Program-made: the position numbers and the translations under genes | Part shown: piece by piece, positions 43,621 through 53,395 of the stretch | How the letters are laid out: every line of letters begins with the position of its first letter | How positions within the stretch are numbered: the stretch's first letter is position 1 | Origin: Alteromonas macleodii ATCC 27126 | Lineage (GTDB): Bacteria > Pseudomonadota > Gammaproteobacteria > Enterobacterales > Alteromonadaceae | Reading direction: 5' to 3' | NCBI RefSeq assembly: GCF_000172635.2 | Contig: NC_018632.1 | Location: 2,046,001 to 2,110,000, forward strand | Length of the DNA: 64,000 bases | Notes under the pieces: generated by a model | The model's input: only the letters and a program-made list of their open reading frames with translations | The model's database searches: none | Told to the model about the DNA's origin: nothing

Positions 43621-44313
43621 ATGCAAACAACAATTTTACCAAACGCCAACCCAAAGCACTTAACACACCAAAGTGTACTACCGTTTGAAAAAGCGCCTTT
43701 CGCTAAACGTGCTTTAAACGCGGCCACAATTGCTATTGCTGGATGTACCGTTACGGCAGGGCTTTTCGTATTAATGGCAGAGCTCATTAAGCAAGACAAA
43801 GTAAACATAAGCGAAGCCCCACCGGTGTTCTTTGAGCCGATCATTTACCAACCTGAAGACGAACGGACCATCACTAAAAAACCAATGGTGCCAATTGAGC
43901 AGGTAATTAAAACGCCACCTCAAAAAGTTATTGAGATTGACCCTGAGCCCAATGAAGGCCCAGGAGGCTTTGAGATAAAAACGCACATACCTAATACTGC
44001 GTTAGATTTGTCGATTAACCTAAATAGTGCGCAAGGTGATATGCAAGCCACACCCCAATTTAGGGTAGACCCCACTTATCCACCTGAGGCCAGTCGCGAC
44101 GGTATTGAAGGCTGGGTAAAGCTAGGGTTTACGATAAGTGCTAGTGGCTCAGTGTCTGATATTACAGTACTAGATTCAGAGCCCAAGCGCGTGTTCGATA
44201 GAGCTGCGCGCAGAGCGCTTAAAAAATGGAAGTACAAACCCAAGCTGAATGGCGGTAAACCTGTTAGTCAATCAGGTATGGTTGTAGTATTAGATTTCAA
44301 ATTAGAACAATAA
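43621..44313 (+). CDS. TonB family energy transducer
   Basis: 230 residues: cytoplasmic head of about 35, one membrane helix (about 36-60), a proline-rich periplasmic span, and a C-terminal TonB domain with YPPEASRDGIEGWVKLGFTI, a DxAA-type RAARRALKKWKYKP and a final VVLDFKLEQ. It should couple the proton-motive force to an outer-membrane receptor. No exbB/exbD is adjacent. The ECF sigma gene follows after 9 bases, so sigma factor and TonB are probably co-expressed. Confidence 0.88.
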   Translation: MQTTILPNANPKHLTHQSVLPFEKAPFAKRALNAATIAIAGCTVTAGLFVLMAELIKQDKVNISEAPPVFFEPIIYQPEDERTITKKPMVPIEQVIKTPPQKVIEIDPEPNEGPGGFEIKTHIPNTALDLSINLNSAQGDMQATPQFRVDPTYPPEASRDGIEGWVKLGFTISASGSVSDITVLDSEPKRVFDRAARRALKKWKYKPKLNGGKPVSQSGMVVVLDFKLEQ

Positions 44314-44322
44314 GGACTGCCT

Positions 44323-44925
44323 ATGAGTATAGGCGCAAGCTTGCAAAGCCTGTTTCAAGGCAAGCGCGAAAAAGTGCTGGGAGTCAGCGAAAGGCTAATG
44401 CTGCGGTACAGCGCAAAAGGTGATGAAGCATCGTTAGCCGCGCTGTATGACTTACACAGCCATAAGCTATTTTATTTTTTGAAGGTGTTAAATGATAGCA
44501 CTGTTGCAGAAGATATGTGTCAGCGCACTTGGATTAAGGTTATCGAAAATCGTCACTTATTTAAAAGCGGCGATAATTTTCAGGCTTGGCTTTTCACTAT
44601 TGGTAGGCGAACGCTTATTGATGAATTCAGAAAAAACGCCAAGCTTGAATTTAACAACGAGGCAGTTGAGTCGTTTTCGTTAAGCGAGTTACTTAAAAAT
44701 GCACAGTCTTCGGTAGAGGACGATGTAGCAAAAGGGATAGAAAAAGACGTGTTTAAGGCATGTATTCAGCAGTTACCCTACAAGCAGAAAGAGGCGCTTT
44801 CGCTACAGTTTGAAGGTTTTTCGTTAGCGGAAATCGCCGCTATTTGCGGCGCTGAAAAAGAAACGATTAAAACTCGGATACGTTATGCCAAAGACAGCCT
44901 TAAAACCATGCTGGAGAAACTGTAA
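44323..44925 (+). CDS. ECF-type RNA polymerase sigma factor
   Basis: 200 residues. Region 2: LYDLHSHKLFYFLKVLNDSTVAED then TWIKVIENRHLF and WLFTIGRRTLID. Region 4: LPYKQKEALSLQFEGFSLAEIAAI and ETIKTRIRYAKDSLKTML, a helix-turn-helix for the -35 element. It should direct transcription of an envelope or stress regulon. The stop is 2 bases before the next start, implying translational coupling with a membrane-bound partner. Confidence 0.9.
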   Translation: MSIGASLQSLFQGKREKVLGVSERLMLRYSAKGDEASLAALYDLHSHKLFYFLKVLNDSTVAEDMCQRTWIKVIENRHLFKSGDNFQAWLFTIGRRTLIDEFRKNAKLEFNNEAVESFSLSELLKNAQSSVEDDVAKGIEKDVFKACIQQLPYKQKEALSLQFEGFSLAEIAAICGAEKETIKTRIRYAKDSLKTMLEKL

Positions 44926-44927
44926 TC

Positions 44928-45596
44928 ATGTCTACATCAGATAAAGAGCTACAAGATGCGTTCAAACGCAGCCAGCAGGTACAAAAGCAAAATGATGGAA
45001 TGAGTGAAAAGGCTAATGCTCGAATTCGTGAAAGGGTTCTCGCGTACAACAAGGCAATAGAAAGTGATAGTGGAATAAAACGCGTATTTACTGCTACGGC
45101 TGCTAATATTCGAGCGTACTTCGCTTCTTCAACTTTACGTTTTACGGCTGTGGCATTCGCAATCGTTGCCATGTTGGGCGTATACAATATCGGTACATTC
45201 CAACGTAACCATTCGTCGCCATTACAGACGGCAGCACACCGTGTAGACATTGTTCAATATCACGGATTCGAAGGGGAAGATAAGCTGCTAGCTGGTAAAG
45301 CCGGTACTGATTATAAAGCGCGATTTAATGCCTATACTCAACAATATCTTGAAAGCAATTTAGTCGCTAGAGCGGTTACGTTAGAGCCAGCCACGCTTAC
45401 GGCGCAAAATGGGTATTGGCTCTTGGTGAGCTGCAAAAATCAGCAAGTTGTGGTTTCTGAAAACCTTATTGCATCATTAAATATTAACGGTCGCATAGAG
45501 GGGGATATCAATATTGGCACGCATGTAGCGCTCGCCTTTGATGCGCAAGGAAGAATACTTTCAATTAAACAGTCGAGTAAGCCGTTGATGTGCTGA
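44928..45596 (+). CDS. Single-pass membrane protein, probable anti-sigma partner
   Basis: 222 residues: a cytoplasmic N-terminus of about 62 residues (KELQDAFKRSQQVQKQND), one helix at about 66-84, and a periplasmic C-terminal half of about 135 residues. Genes of this topology directly after an ECF factor are commonly anti-sigma factors. No zinc-finger HxxxCxxC motif is visible, so this is inference from topology and 2-base coupling. Confidence 0.65.
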   Translation: MSTSDKELQDAFKRSQQVQKQNDGMSEKANARIRERVLAYNKAIESDSGIKRVFTATAANIRAYFASSTLRFTAVAFAIVAMLGVYNIGTFQRNHSSPLQTAAHRVDIVQYHGFEGEDKLLAGKAGTDYKARFNAYTQQYLESNLVARAVTLEPATLTAQNGYWLLVSCKNQQVVVSENLIASLNINGRIEGDINIGTHVALAFDAQGRILSIKQSSKPLMC

Positions 45597-45689
45597 TTAA
45601 TAGGGTGTTTAGCTGGATGCGTTCGTAAACGAGGTAAAGGCGGTGAAACTCGCTCGAGCCTCGATTACGAACAGTATTTTAGGAATGAC

Positions 45690-46097
45690 TTATTTGTCTA
45701 AATCGTGTGCTCTAAAGGCATTTGGAAGTAACTCACCAATGGTGGTTTCGAATGTCTCGCCGTTTTGACTTACCATGGTAACGGGAGTTTCATCTGGGGC
45801 AAATTCAGCAATTTTCTGTCTGCATCCACCGCACGGAAAGCAAAACTCGTCGTTCGGGCTCGCAATAACGATATGCGAAATACGTTTTTGTCCCTGTGTG
45901 ACCATATTGCCAATAGCTGTGGCTTCAGCACATTGTCCTAATGGAAAAGCAGCACTTTCTACATTACAACCAGAGAAGGTTTCGCCACTTGGAGTAAGCA
46001 ACGCAGCACCAACTTTAAAGTTGGAATAAGGTGAGTGTGAGTTTTTCTGTGCGTCAAAAGCAAGTTGTGATAGTTGTTCTAAATTATTTTTCTTCAT
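45690..46097 (-). CDS. cdd: Cytidine deaminase, tetrameric type
   Basis: Deaminates cytidine and deoxycytidine to uridine and deoxyuridine for pyrimidine salvage. 135 residues from the ATG at 46097. The zinc site is GQCAEATA (Cys56, Glu58) and CFPCGGCRQ (Cys89, Cys92), i.e. the three-cysteine tetrameric form; the substrate motif is GCNVESAAFP (usually VENAS), a mild variation. The longer frame adds 22 residues of non-homologous sequence. It is divergent from nlpI. Confidence 0.9.
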   Translation of the reverse strand: MKKNNLEQLSQLAFDAQKNSHSPYSNFKVGAALLTPSGETFSGCNVESAAFPLGQCAEATAIGNMVTQGQKRISHIVIASPNDEFCFPCGGCRQKIAEFAPDETPVTMVSQNGETFETTIGELLPNAFRAHDLDK

Positions 46098-46232
46098 AGC
46101 TACCTGTGTTAACCACCCAATACGCTTTACTTTTATCATCAAATGCGAGAAGGTTGGCGGCATTAGCGCCGCAACAAGCGTATACTTAATACTCAGGCGG
46201 TTTTTTCTTTTTTTATAGAATGCTTTTTTACC

Positions 46233-47135
46233 ATGTGCAGAAACGTTAGTCTCATCTTTTTTTCTCTATTCGCTGCTATTTTAACCGGTTGTGCGCAAAC
46301 ACCACCTGTTTCAGAAAGACCACAAATGGGAAACCTGCTTTTAGCCGAACCTGCGCCCATTAATCCTCGTTCCGAAATGGCTATTGCTCGTTACAATCAG
46401 GTGCTTACCAGCCCTGCGTTATCAGATGAAGACAAAGCTGAACTGCACTTTCAGCGAGGCATGTTGTACGACAGCGTGGGCCTATCGGGCTTAGCGCAGT
46501 TTGATTACACCCAAGCCATTAATTTAAAGCCAGATTTGGCTGAAGCCTATAATTCTATGGGTATTCACTATATTCAGCAGAACGACTTTATTCAGGCTTA
46601 CGACGCATTCGACTCCACGCTGGAAATCAACCCAGAGTATGATTTCGCGTTCCTAAACCGCGGTATTGCGCTTTATTACGGTGGCCGCGCCGAACTCGCG
46701 ACCAACGATCTTAACCGCTTTTTTGAAAAAGATGACAGCGATCCATTTCGCGCTCTGTGGGCGTACTTTGCGCATCACGACGTGTCAGAGCTTGAAGGAC
46801 AAAAATACTTAGCTTCTATTCGACCAACGCTGGACAACCAGCACTGGGCTACTACGCTGGTGGATTTGTTTTTAGGTACTGTTGATGAGAACGATGTACT
46901 TAACTCATTGTTAGACGGTGTGAAAAGCCAAAAAGCGTTAACAGACAGGTTGTGTGAAGCATATTTTTACTTAGGTAAATTTCATACCCAGCGCGGCAAC
47001 AGCGGTATTGCATCAAATTACTTCAAGCTTGCATTAAGCACCAATGTATTTGATTACGTTGAACACCGCTACGCACGAATGGAACTTAACCGTTTGCGTG
47101 AACTAGCTAGCAGCGATCTGGTTAGCGAAGAGTAA
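46233..47135 (+). CDS. nlpI: NlpI-like TPR lipoprotein
   Basis: 300 residues. A lipoprotein signal ends AAILTGC (Cys20). TPR units run from about 65 to 160 (LHFQRGMLYDSVGLSGLAQFD, AYNSMGIHYIQQNDFIQAYD and FLNRGIALYYGGRAELA), and a C-terminal helical half covers TLVDLFLGTVDENDVL. NlpI is an outer-membrane scaffold for peptidoglycan endopeptidases and the protease Prc, controlling cell-wall turnover. In E. coli nlpI sits right after pnp; here pnp lies 26 kb upstream. Confidence 0.85.
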   Translation: MCRNVSLIFFSLFAAILTGCAQTPPVSERPQMGNLLLAEPAPINPRSEMAIARYNQVLTSPALSDEDKAELHFQRGMLYDSVGLSGLAQFDYTQAINLKPDLAEAYNSMGIHYIQQNDFIQAYDAFDSTLEINPEYDFAFLNRGIALYYGGRAELATNDLNRFFEKDDSDPFRALWAYFAHHDVSELEGQKYLASIRPTLDNQHWATTLVDLFLGTVDENDVLNSLLDGVKSQKALTDRLCEAYFYLGKFHTQRGNSGIASNYFKLALSTNVFDYVEHRYARMELNRLRELASSDLVSEE

Positions 47136-47147
47136 GCAGCAAGCGTT

Positions 47148-48812
47148 ATGCGAGGCTTATTTTTAGCAGTGTTCGCACTGCTCATAGTTGCGGGCGATAG
47201 CGGACGCTATGTCCCGCAGCTAATTGCTAATGCAAGCAAGGTGCTTACGCCGGCAAGCCTAGTGTCAGATAGCGAACTAACTGAAAAGGCGAGCTCTACT
47301 TCAGTAAATACTACCGACGGCATGGCACAGGACAGCACAGAATCTTCTCCCGACGCTCAAACTTCGGATATTACCGAACGTTTCAATTATTCTGACTATC
47401 ACCTTAAGCATGACGCACTAGCGCTACTTTGGTTAGCTGCAAAGCAGGGCAGTGAAAATGCACAGGCACGCTTGCTCGGTGAATTTGAGCGTGCGTATAA
47501 CGCAGGCTTCATTGCTACTGACTATATCGATGAAGCCACTGCAACCTATTTTCTAGAGAAGCTAGTGAATCTTGAAAACGCAGACGCTGCATGGCTGCTG
47601 TACCAAATATTAGGTGAAGAAGGTGCGTCACAGCGCTTTATGCGCTTAGCGGCGCTCGGCGAGGTCGCAGAAGCACAGCTTGCGTTTGCAATGTCTACCG
47701 ATTCGCCAGAAAAACGTGAGAAGTGGCTGGTACGCGCGGCTTCACAAAACTACGTACCCGCACAGGCCGCATTGGCCGATTGGTATCTTCTACACGGGCA
47801 GCAACAATTAGCGAAACCACTGCTCGCAGCAACAGCAACCTTAGACATGCAAAGTGCATTTAAGTATGCTCGCCTTCTGTGGGACGAAGGGGAATTTTCT
47901 GAGGCTAAGGAGCATTTTAGCTTTGCCGCGAAGAAAGGGCATCTTCAAGCGGAAAAAGCCTTAGAGGCCATCAATCTCTACACGCCGTATTCTATACAGC
48001 AAGCATTAAAGCAGTCTCCTTCATTTAACTGGGAGAATGAAGGGAAATGCCTTCAGCGTATTCAGCCTTTTGCTACCAGTTTAGCTACTATCATGCGTGC
48101 TCACAGTCTTTATAACTCATTCAATGACGACAAGCGCCTGCAGAACCTTTCTATTTGCCTGGCCCCGCCTATTTGGCTTAAACCCGATGTGCTAAGCTGC
48201 GATCCGGATTATAAAAATGCGGGGATCTTAGGCTGTAGTATTACTCCTTTGGCAAGCATTGCGAAAAAGCAGAAATTTAGTCATGCAGTAGTAGTGGCAG
48301 AGCAGGGTAAGGCAAATGTTCAAAACGGCGTAATGTACTTAGACATCAGTGACGCTTATTCAGTGTTTGTTCATGAGCTAGCGCACTTCGCAGGCTTCGC
48401 TGACGAATATCCTATTGGCAAGGGCATGGCGAATAGGCTGTGCGATGAAGATGGAATAAGCGATTTTGCACCACCAAACCTAATCGTAGATTCTGAGTAC
48501 TGGTATGCACCTCACAAAACGGTCGAAAATTGGCTAGAGATAGATCCTGCAACCATTATTGCACGCGCCAAAACGTGCACCGTATTGGGGGAAAACAGCT
48601 ATAAGCCCAGCCGCAGAATTACCTTTATGGAACATCACGATAGCGGCGTGATCCCGCCTTTATATTTGGTACTGTGGCAGCAGCAGCTGGAAAAACAAAA
48701 TGCCCAGCGACCTATTTCAATGAATTTCTTCCAGGCGTTCCACAATAGCGGCAACCAAAAAGAAGCCGCACACTGGTTAGCCGAATACGAAGCGTTTACT
48801 GGTGGCAAATAA
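47148..48812 (+). CDS. Sel1/TPR-type exported protein with HExxH metallopeptidase-like motif
   Basis: 554 residues. An N-terminal signal or anchor, then a Sel1/TPR-like repeat region (about 90-290, LLWLAAKQGSENAQARLL, AAKKGHLQAEKALEAI). The C-terminal domain carries VHELAHFAGFADEYP (HELAH at 409-413, then a Gly and Asp-Glu), an HExxH zinc-peptidase motif with a late Asp/Glu. It starts 12 bases after nlpI, so the pair is likely an operon and may act together at the envelope. I do not know a named family for the whole. Confidence 0.7.
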   Translation: MRGLFLAVFALLIVAGDSGRYVPQLIANASKVLTPASLVSDSELTEKASSTSVNTTDGMAQDSTESSPDAQTSDITERFNYSDYHLKHDALALLWLAAKQGSENAQARLLGEFERAYNAGFIATDYIDEATATYFLEKLVNLENADAAWLLYQILGEEGASQRFMRLAALGEVAEAQLAFAMSTDSPEKREKWLVRAASQNYVPAQAALADWYLLHGQQQLAKPLLAATATLDMQSAFKYARLLWDEGEFSEAKEHFSFAAKKGHLQAEKALEAINLYTPYSIQQALKQSPSFNWENEGKCLQRIQPFATSLATIMRAHSLYNSFNDDKRLQNLSICLAPPIWLKPDVLSCDPDYKNAGILGCSITPLASIAKKQKFSHAVVVAEQGKANVQNGVMYLDISDAYSVFVHELAHFAGFADEYPIGKGMANRLCDEDGISDFAPPNLIVDSEYWYAPHKTVENWLEIDPATIIARAKTCTVLGENSYKPSRRITFMEHHDSGVIPPLYLVLWQQQLEKQNAQRPISMNFFQAFHNSGNQKEAAHWLAEYEAFTGGK

Positions 48813-48847
48813 CCGCAGTTGTCATTACTAAAACAATGCACTCGCCA

Positions 48848-49585
48848 CTATTTGGCGAGTGTATCTTTAAGCTCTCTTACCCACATAGACGTTGCACCAC
48901 AAATTGCTACGGGCATAACGATAAAGTTAACCACGGGAATAAGTGAGAATATATTCACCATCATTCCAAACGTCATTGCTTTCCCTTTGTGTTCGCCAAG
49001 GTGCAGGCGCATGCGTGTGAAATCTACTTTGTGATTATCGTATGGGTAGTCGCAATATTGGATTGCTATCATCCAGGCGTTAAATAAGAACCACAAGACT
49101 TGCCCGATAATAGGTAGGAAAAAGAACAATAACAAAAAACCAATAGCGCGAGGTAAATACCAAACGAGCTTGGTGAGTTCGCGCCCTACAGTTCTAGGAA
49201 TGTCTTTAACTAAAGACATCACGCCCTCGTCACCCAAATCTTGACCCGTTAGGTGACGCTCAACTTTTTCTGATAATACACCGTTAAACGGCGCTGCAAT
49301 CCAGTTGGCCAGTGTACCAAAGATGAGTGCGAAAATGAGCAATACGCTGATGACTGCTAGGGGCCACAAGAAAAAGCTGATCGCTGTTTTGATCCAGCCT
49401 AACCATTCAGGTACAAGGTCAATCACATAAGCGATGCCCATTTCTATTTGGCCAAATAAGAAGTAAAAAGCCACAGAAAAAAGCACTAAGTTTATTGTTA
49501 GGGGTACAAAAACAAAACGCTTTAATCCTTTGGTTTTTATAAGCGAAAAGCCTTCAAAGAAATAATGTACACCGCCTGAACTCAT
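48848..49585 (-). CDS. cysZ: CysZ/EI24-type membrane protein
   Basis: 245 residues with four to five membrane helices. SSGGVHYFFEGFSLI at the N-terminus, the LTINLVLF helix, and WLFNAWMIAIQYCDYPYDNHKVDF match CysZ/EI24. In enterobacteria CysZ is a sulphate channel supplying cysteine synthesis. No cys genes are nearby, so the substrate rests on family. It reads opposite to its neighbours. Confidence 0.85.
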   Translation of the reverse strand: MSSGGVHYFFEGFSLIKTKGLKRFVFVPLTINLVLFSVAFYFLFGQIEMGIAYVIDLVPEWLGWIKTAISFFLWPLAVISVLLIFALIFGTLANWIAAPFNGVLSEKVERHLTGQDLGDEGVMSLVKDIPRTVGRELTKLVWYLPRAIGFLLLFFFLPIIGQVLWFLFNAWMIAIQYCDYPYDNHKVDFTRMRLHLGEHKGKAMTFGMMVNIFSLIPVVNFIVMPVAICGATSMWVRELKDTLAK

Positions 49586-49847
49586 TCGTACTCCTTCGCG
49601 TTTGAAACGCTGTGTTTGTTAACTATCTGTTCTATCATACGCGCTTGGCGTATTCTCTGCCTAACTCAGTGAAATGGTAATTGTTACAAGCTGTTAGATT
49701 TGGTAGAGTCGAAGCATAATAACAAAAGAATCTTCCGTGTGATTGCATCATTTCTACATCAACTGCTATTTCAGCCGATGGTTAGCTGGTTTCTGGCTAA
49801 TATCAAGGCGATACCGCGTGCAGCTTTGTGTTTAAGAGGGATGATGT

Positions 49848-52800
49848 GTGAGGCTTAAAAAGATTAAGCTCGCGGGTTTCAAGTCCTTTGTTGAGCCAAC
49901 TACTATTCCATTCCTCGGCGAAATGACCGCCATCGTAGGTCCTAACGGCTGCGGCAAGTCGAATGTCATTGATGCTGTACGTTGGGTTTTAGGTGAAAGT
50001 TCTGCCAAAAACTTACGCGGCGATGCAATGACCGACGTGATTTTTAATGGCTCTTCGTCTCGTAAGCCAGTGGGGCAATGTAGCGTTGAACTTGTTTTCG
50101 ACAACAGTGCAGGGCGGATAGCGGGTGAATTTGCCAACTACAATGAGCTGTCTGTTAAACGCTTAGTTACACGGGACGCCACCTCTACCTATTTTCTAAA
50201 CGGCACTAAATGTCGCCGGCGTGATGTCACCGATCTATTTTTAGGAACAGGGCTGGGCCCCCGTTCTTACGCCATCATTGAGCAAGGTATGATCTCGCGG
50301 CTTATCGAGTCAAAACCACAGGACTTGCGTGTATTCATAGAAGAAGCCGCGGGTATCTCAAAATACAAAGAGCGCCGTAGAGAGACAGAAAACCGTATAA
50401 GGCACACGCAAGATAACCTTGAACGCTTGAATGATGTGCGCGATGAATTGGGCAAGCAGCTCGAAAAATTACAGCGTCAGGCTGCTGCGGCTACTCGATA
50501 CAAAACGCTACGTGCACAAGCCAGAGAGCTAAAAGGCCAGTTAGCAGCCCTTCGTTTTCTGAAAAATAGTGAACATATTGAAGCGCTGCAAAAACAGCAG
50601 CAAGCACTCCAGTTAGAAGTTGACGACTTAGTGGCTCGACTACAGGGCGATGAAGCGGGGCTTGAGTCGTACAAAACCAAGCAGCTGGAAACAAAACAAA
50701 CGATAGATGATCTTCAGCAGCAGCTGTTTACTACCAGTAACGCAATAACACGACTAGAGCAAAATGCGCTGCACGCAAAACAACGCAAAGGGCAGGTAGA
50801 GCAAGAGTTAGCACGAATTAGCGAGCAACACGAATTGCTTAACCACTCTATTGACGAGGCACAGGAAGCGCTTGCGGTATCAAACGAGGCGCTTGAAAAC
50901 ATTGAGCCTGAATTTGCCCTTAAGGAAGCAGAGTTAGAGCATGCCAAAGAGCGTTTTGAAGACGCTGAACAAGCGCTAAGAGAATTTAACGCACAAGCGC
51001 GAGCGCAAGAACAAACCTACAATCAACTTCGTCAGAATGTTCAGCAATGCCATAGCCAAATTCAGTCAACGATGAGCATGCAGTTACGCACTTCTCAGCG
51101 TATCAGCGAACTACAAGACGAGCTAAAACAGCTAGGTGAAGAAGATTTTGCCAGTCAGATAACACTTTTAGAAGAGCAATGTAGCGAACTCGATTTTGAC
51201 ATTGATGAAGCTAAGCAATTACTTCAAGAGTCCAATCAAAGGGTGTCGCAGCAACAAGGCGAAGTCAACGCTATAGAAGCGAAGCGCCGTGATACCCAGG
51301 GCCAGTTACAAACTGCACTGTCCACAAAAGCTGCGCTAGAAGCGCTTCAGCAAGATGCCTCAAATAATGAAGACGTAACGTTAGACGGGATAGAAAAGCT
51401 GTGGCAGCAGTTTAGCTCTAACCAAACTCTTGCACCTTGTGTAGAATCGATTTTACAACATGCAAAAGACCCCGTTGTTGCCAAAAGCCATGACATACAG
51501 GCACTGCTTCAAAATCACGCTTATTTGCCAAGCGGCATTAAAGTGTTTACCGATAAGGCGTTTGTAAGCACTGCCAAATCGGGTTCACTAGCACACGCTC
51601 TATTAACTGAATCTAGCACTTATGAATCGTCAACACAGCGTGTTCCCGCATTTTTTAATGACATTTACCTTTGTAGCAATGATGACGAACTTGCGGAAAC
51701 GATTGAAAGTGCTTTTAACAATGACGATGAACCTGAAGGCCTAGCCAAGGGGTTTACTAGCGCAATCTCACCTTCAGGGTTGTGGGCAAGCTCGCAGTGG
51801 GTAGTGAAACCTGGCGAAGCAAACGACGGCGCTTTGCAGCGAGCGAACAAAATTAAGGGGCTGGTAGACAGCATTCAAGAATCTGAAAGCCTTATAGATG
51901 AGATTGAGCGTTCATTAGAGTGCGCCAAACAAGCACTTGAACAGAACGAAGCACAAAAGCAGGCTATTCAGAGCGCCTTAAGTGAAAAAGAAAACCAGCG
52001 CGCACAGCTTAAAAATAAACTTTCTTTGCTTGAAATGCAGCAAGAGCAACAGTCTACACGCACTGCCAAACTTAATGACGAGTTAGCAAAGCAAGAGTTA
52101 ATGTTAGCGAAAGAAGAAGAGCAGTTAGCTCAGCTTTCGGAAAAGTTAGAGCTTCAAGAGGCACAAATTCTTGAACACGAAGTACACATTGACGATGTGA
52201 ACGCTAAGCGTGATGCAAATGAGCGAACTACGTCAGAGTTGCGCGCGTTAGTTGATACATTAACATCGCAAAATCATGAGCTTGCACTTAAGAAGCAGCA
52301 ACTAGAGAACCACCAGAATTTATATAGCCAACAGGTTACACGTAACCTTCAGCAGCGTGAAGAGTACATAAAAAACAAAGAAAGATTACAAAAAGAACTT
52401 ACACAGCTTACGTCCCCTGAAGAAATTCAAGAAGCAGAGCTTCAGTCGCTGTTGGAAAACAAATCGGAATTAGAACAGCTGAAAAGTACTAAGCAAAGTA
52501 GTCTTGAAGATATAGAGCAGTGGTTGCGAGAAGCCGAAAAAGGGCATCAAGCTCTGGGTAAAGATATTCAAACGCGACAGACAAACATCGATAAACTCAA
52601 CATTGATATTGAAGGATATCGGGTACGTGCGAATACGATTTTAGAACAGCTTGATGAAACGCAACAGTCGCTGAAGAGCATTCTAGAAACCTTACCTGAA
52701 GATGCCGAAGAGAAGCGCTGGCAAGAAGACCTTGAAAAAACGCAGGCTAATTTGCAGCGCTTAGGTGCTGTGAACTTAGCTGCGGTTGAAGAATATGAAA

Positions 52801-53375
52801 CCCAGTCGGAAAGAAAGTCACATTTAGATACACAGCACAACGACCTTACTGAAGCCTTGGAAACGCTACAGTCGGCCATTCGGAAAATTGATAAAGAAAC
52901 CCGCACGCGCTTTTCTACCACCTTTGAACAGGTTAACGAAGACCTTAAAACGTTATTCCCAAAAGTGTTTGGGGGCGGTTCGGCGTATCTTGCGCTTACC
53001 GATGACGATTTGTTAGAAACTGGGGTGACGATAATGGCTCGCCCCCCTGGTAAGAAAAATAGTACGATTCACCTCTTAAGCGGTGGAGAAAAAGCACTAA
53101 CCGCTTTATCATTGGTGTTTGCTATTTTCAGATTAAATCCGGCTCCATTTTGTTTGCTGGATGAAGTAGATGCACCATTGGATGATGCAAATGTAGGGCG
53201 CTTTTGTAACTTAGTGTCAGAAATGTCACAAACAGTGCAGTTTATTTATATCACCCACAATAAAATAGCGATGGAAATGGCCAGTCACCTCACCGGTGTT
53301 ACCATGGCGGAACCGGGAGTTTCGCGCATGGTGGCGGTAGATGTGGACGAGGCTGTAGCCTTCGCAGAAGCATAA
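49848..53375 (+). CDS. smc: Chromosome segregation protein SMC
   Basis: 1175 residues. The ATPase head is split: Walker A GPNGCGKSN near residue 32 and the C-terminal signature LSGGEKALTAL plus Walker B FCLLDEVDAP near 1105. Between lie two long coiled coils (about 170-500 and 680-1000, dense E, Q, L) separated by a hinge (about 510-660). It condenses and helps segregate the chromosome with ScpA/ScpB. The start is GTG at 49848, reading VRLKKIKLAGFKSFVEP as in the family. zipA follows after 20 bases. Confidence 0.96.
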   Translation: MRLKKIKLAGFKSFVEPTTIPFLGEMTAIVGPNGCGKSNVIDAVRWVLGESSAKNLRGDAMTDVIFNGSSSRKPVGQCSVELVFDNSAGRIAGEFANYNELSVKRLVTRDATSTYFLNGTKCRRRDVTDLFLGTGLGPRSYAIIEQGMISRLIESKPQDLRVFIEEAAGISKYKERRRETENRIRHTQDNLERLNDVRDELGKQLEKLQRQAAAATRYKTLRAQARELKGQLAALRFLKNSEHIEALQKQQQALQLEVDDLVARLQGDEAGLESYKTKQLETKQTIDDLQQQLFTTSNAITRLEQNALHAKQRKGQVEQELARISEQHELLNHSIDEAQEALAVSNEALENIEPEFALKEAELEHAKERFEDAEQALREFNAQARAQEQTYNQLRQNVQQCHSQIQSTMSMQLRTSQRISELQDELKQLGEEDFASQITLLEEQCSELDFDIDEAKQLLQESNQRVSQQQGEVNAIEAKRRDTQGQLQTALSTKAALEALQQDASNNEDVTLDGIEKLWQQFSSNQTLAPCVESILQHAKDPVVAKSHDIQALLQNHAYLPSGIKVFTDKAFVSTAKSGSLAHALLTESSTYESSTQRVPAFFNDIYLCSNDDELAETIESAFNNDDEPEGLAKGFTSAISPSGLWASSQWVVKPGEANDGALQRANKIKGLVDSIQESESLIDEIERSLECAKQALEQNEAQKQAIQSALSEKENQRAQLKNKLSLLEMQQEQQSTRTAKLNDELAKQELMLAKEEEQLAQLSEKLELQEAQILEHEVHIDDVNAKRDANERTTSELRALVDTLTSQNHELALKKQQLENHQNLYSQQVTRNLQQREEYIKNKERLQKELTQLTSPEEIQEAELQSLLENKSELEQLKSTKQSSLEDIEQWLREAEKGHQALGKDIQTRQTNIDKLNIDIEGYRVRANTILEQLDETQQSLKSILETLPEDAEEKRWQEDLEKTQANLQRLGAVNLAAVEEYETQSERKSHLDTQHNDLTEALETLQSAIRKIDKETRTRFSTTFEQVNEDLKTLFPKVFGGGSAYLALTDDDLLETGVTIMARPPGKKNSTIHLLSGGEKALTALSLVFAIFRLNPAPFCLLDEVDAPLDDANVGRFCNLVSEMSQTVQFIYITHNKIAMEMASHLTGVTMAEPGVSRMVAVDVDEAVAFAEA

Positions 53376-53395
53376 CAAAGGGCGAAAGAAATTAA

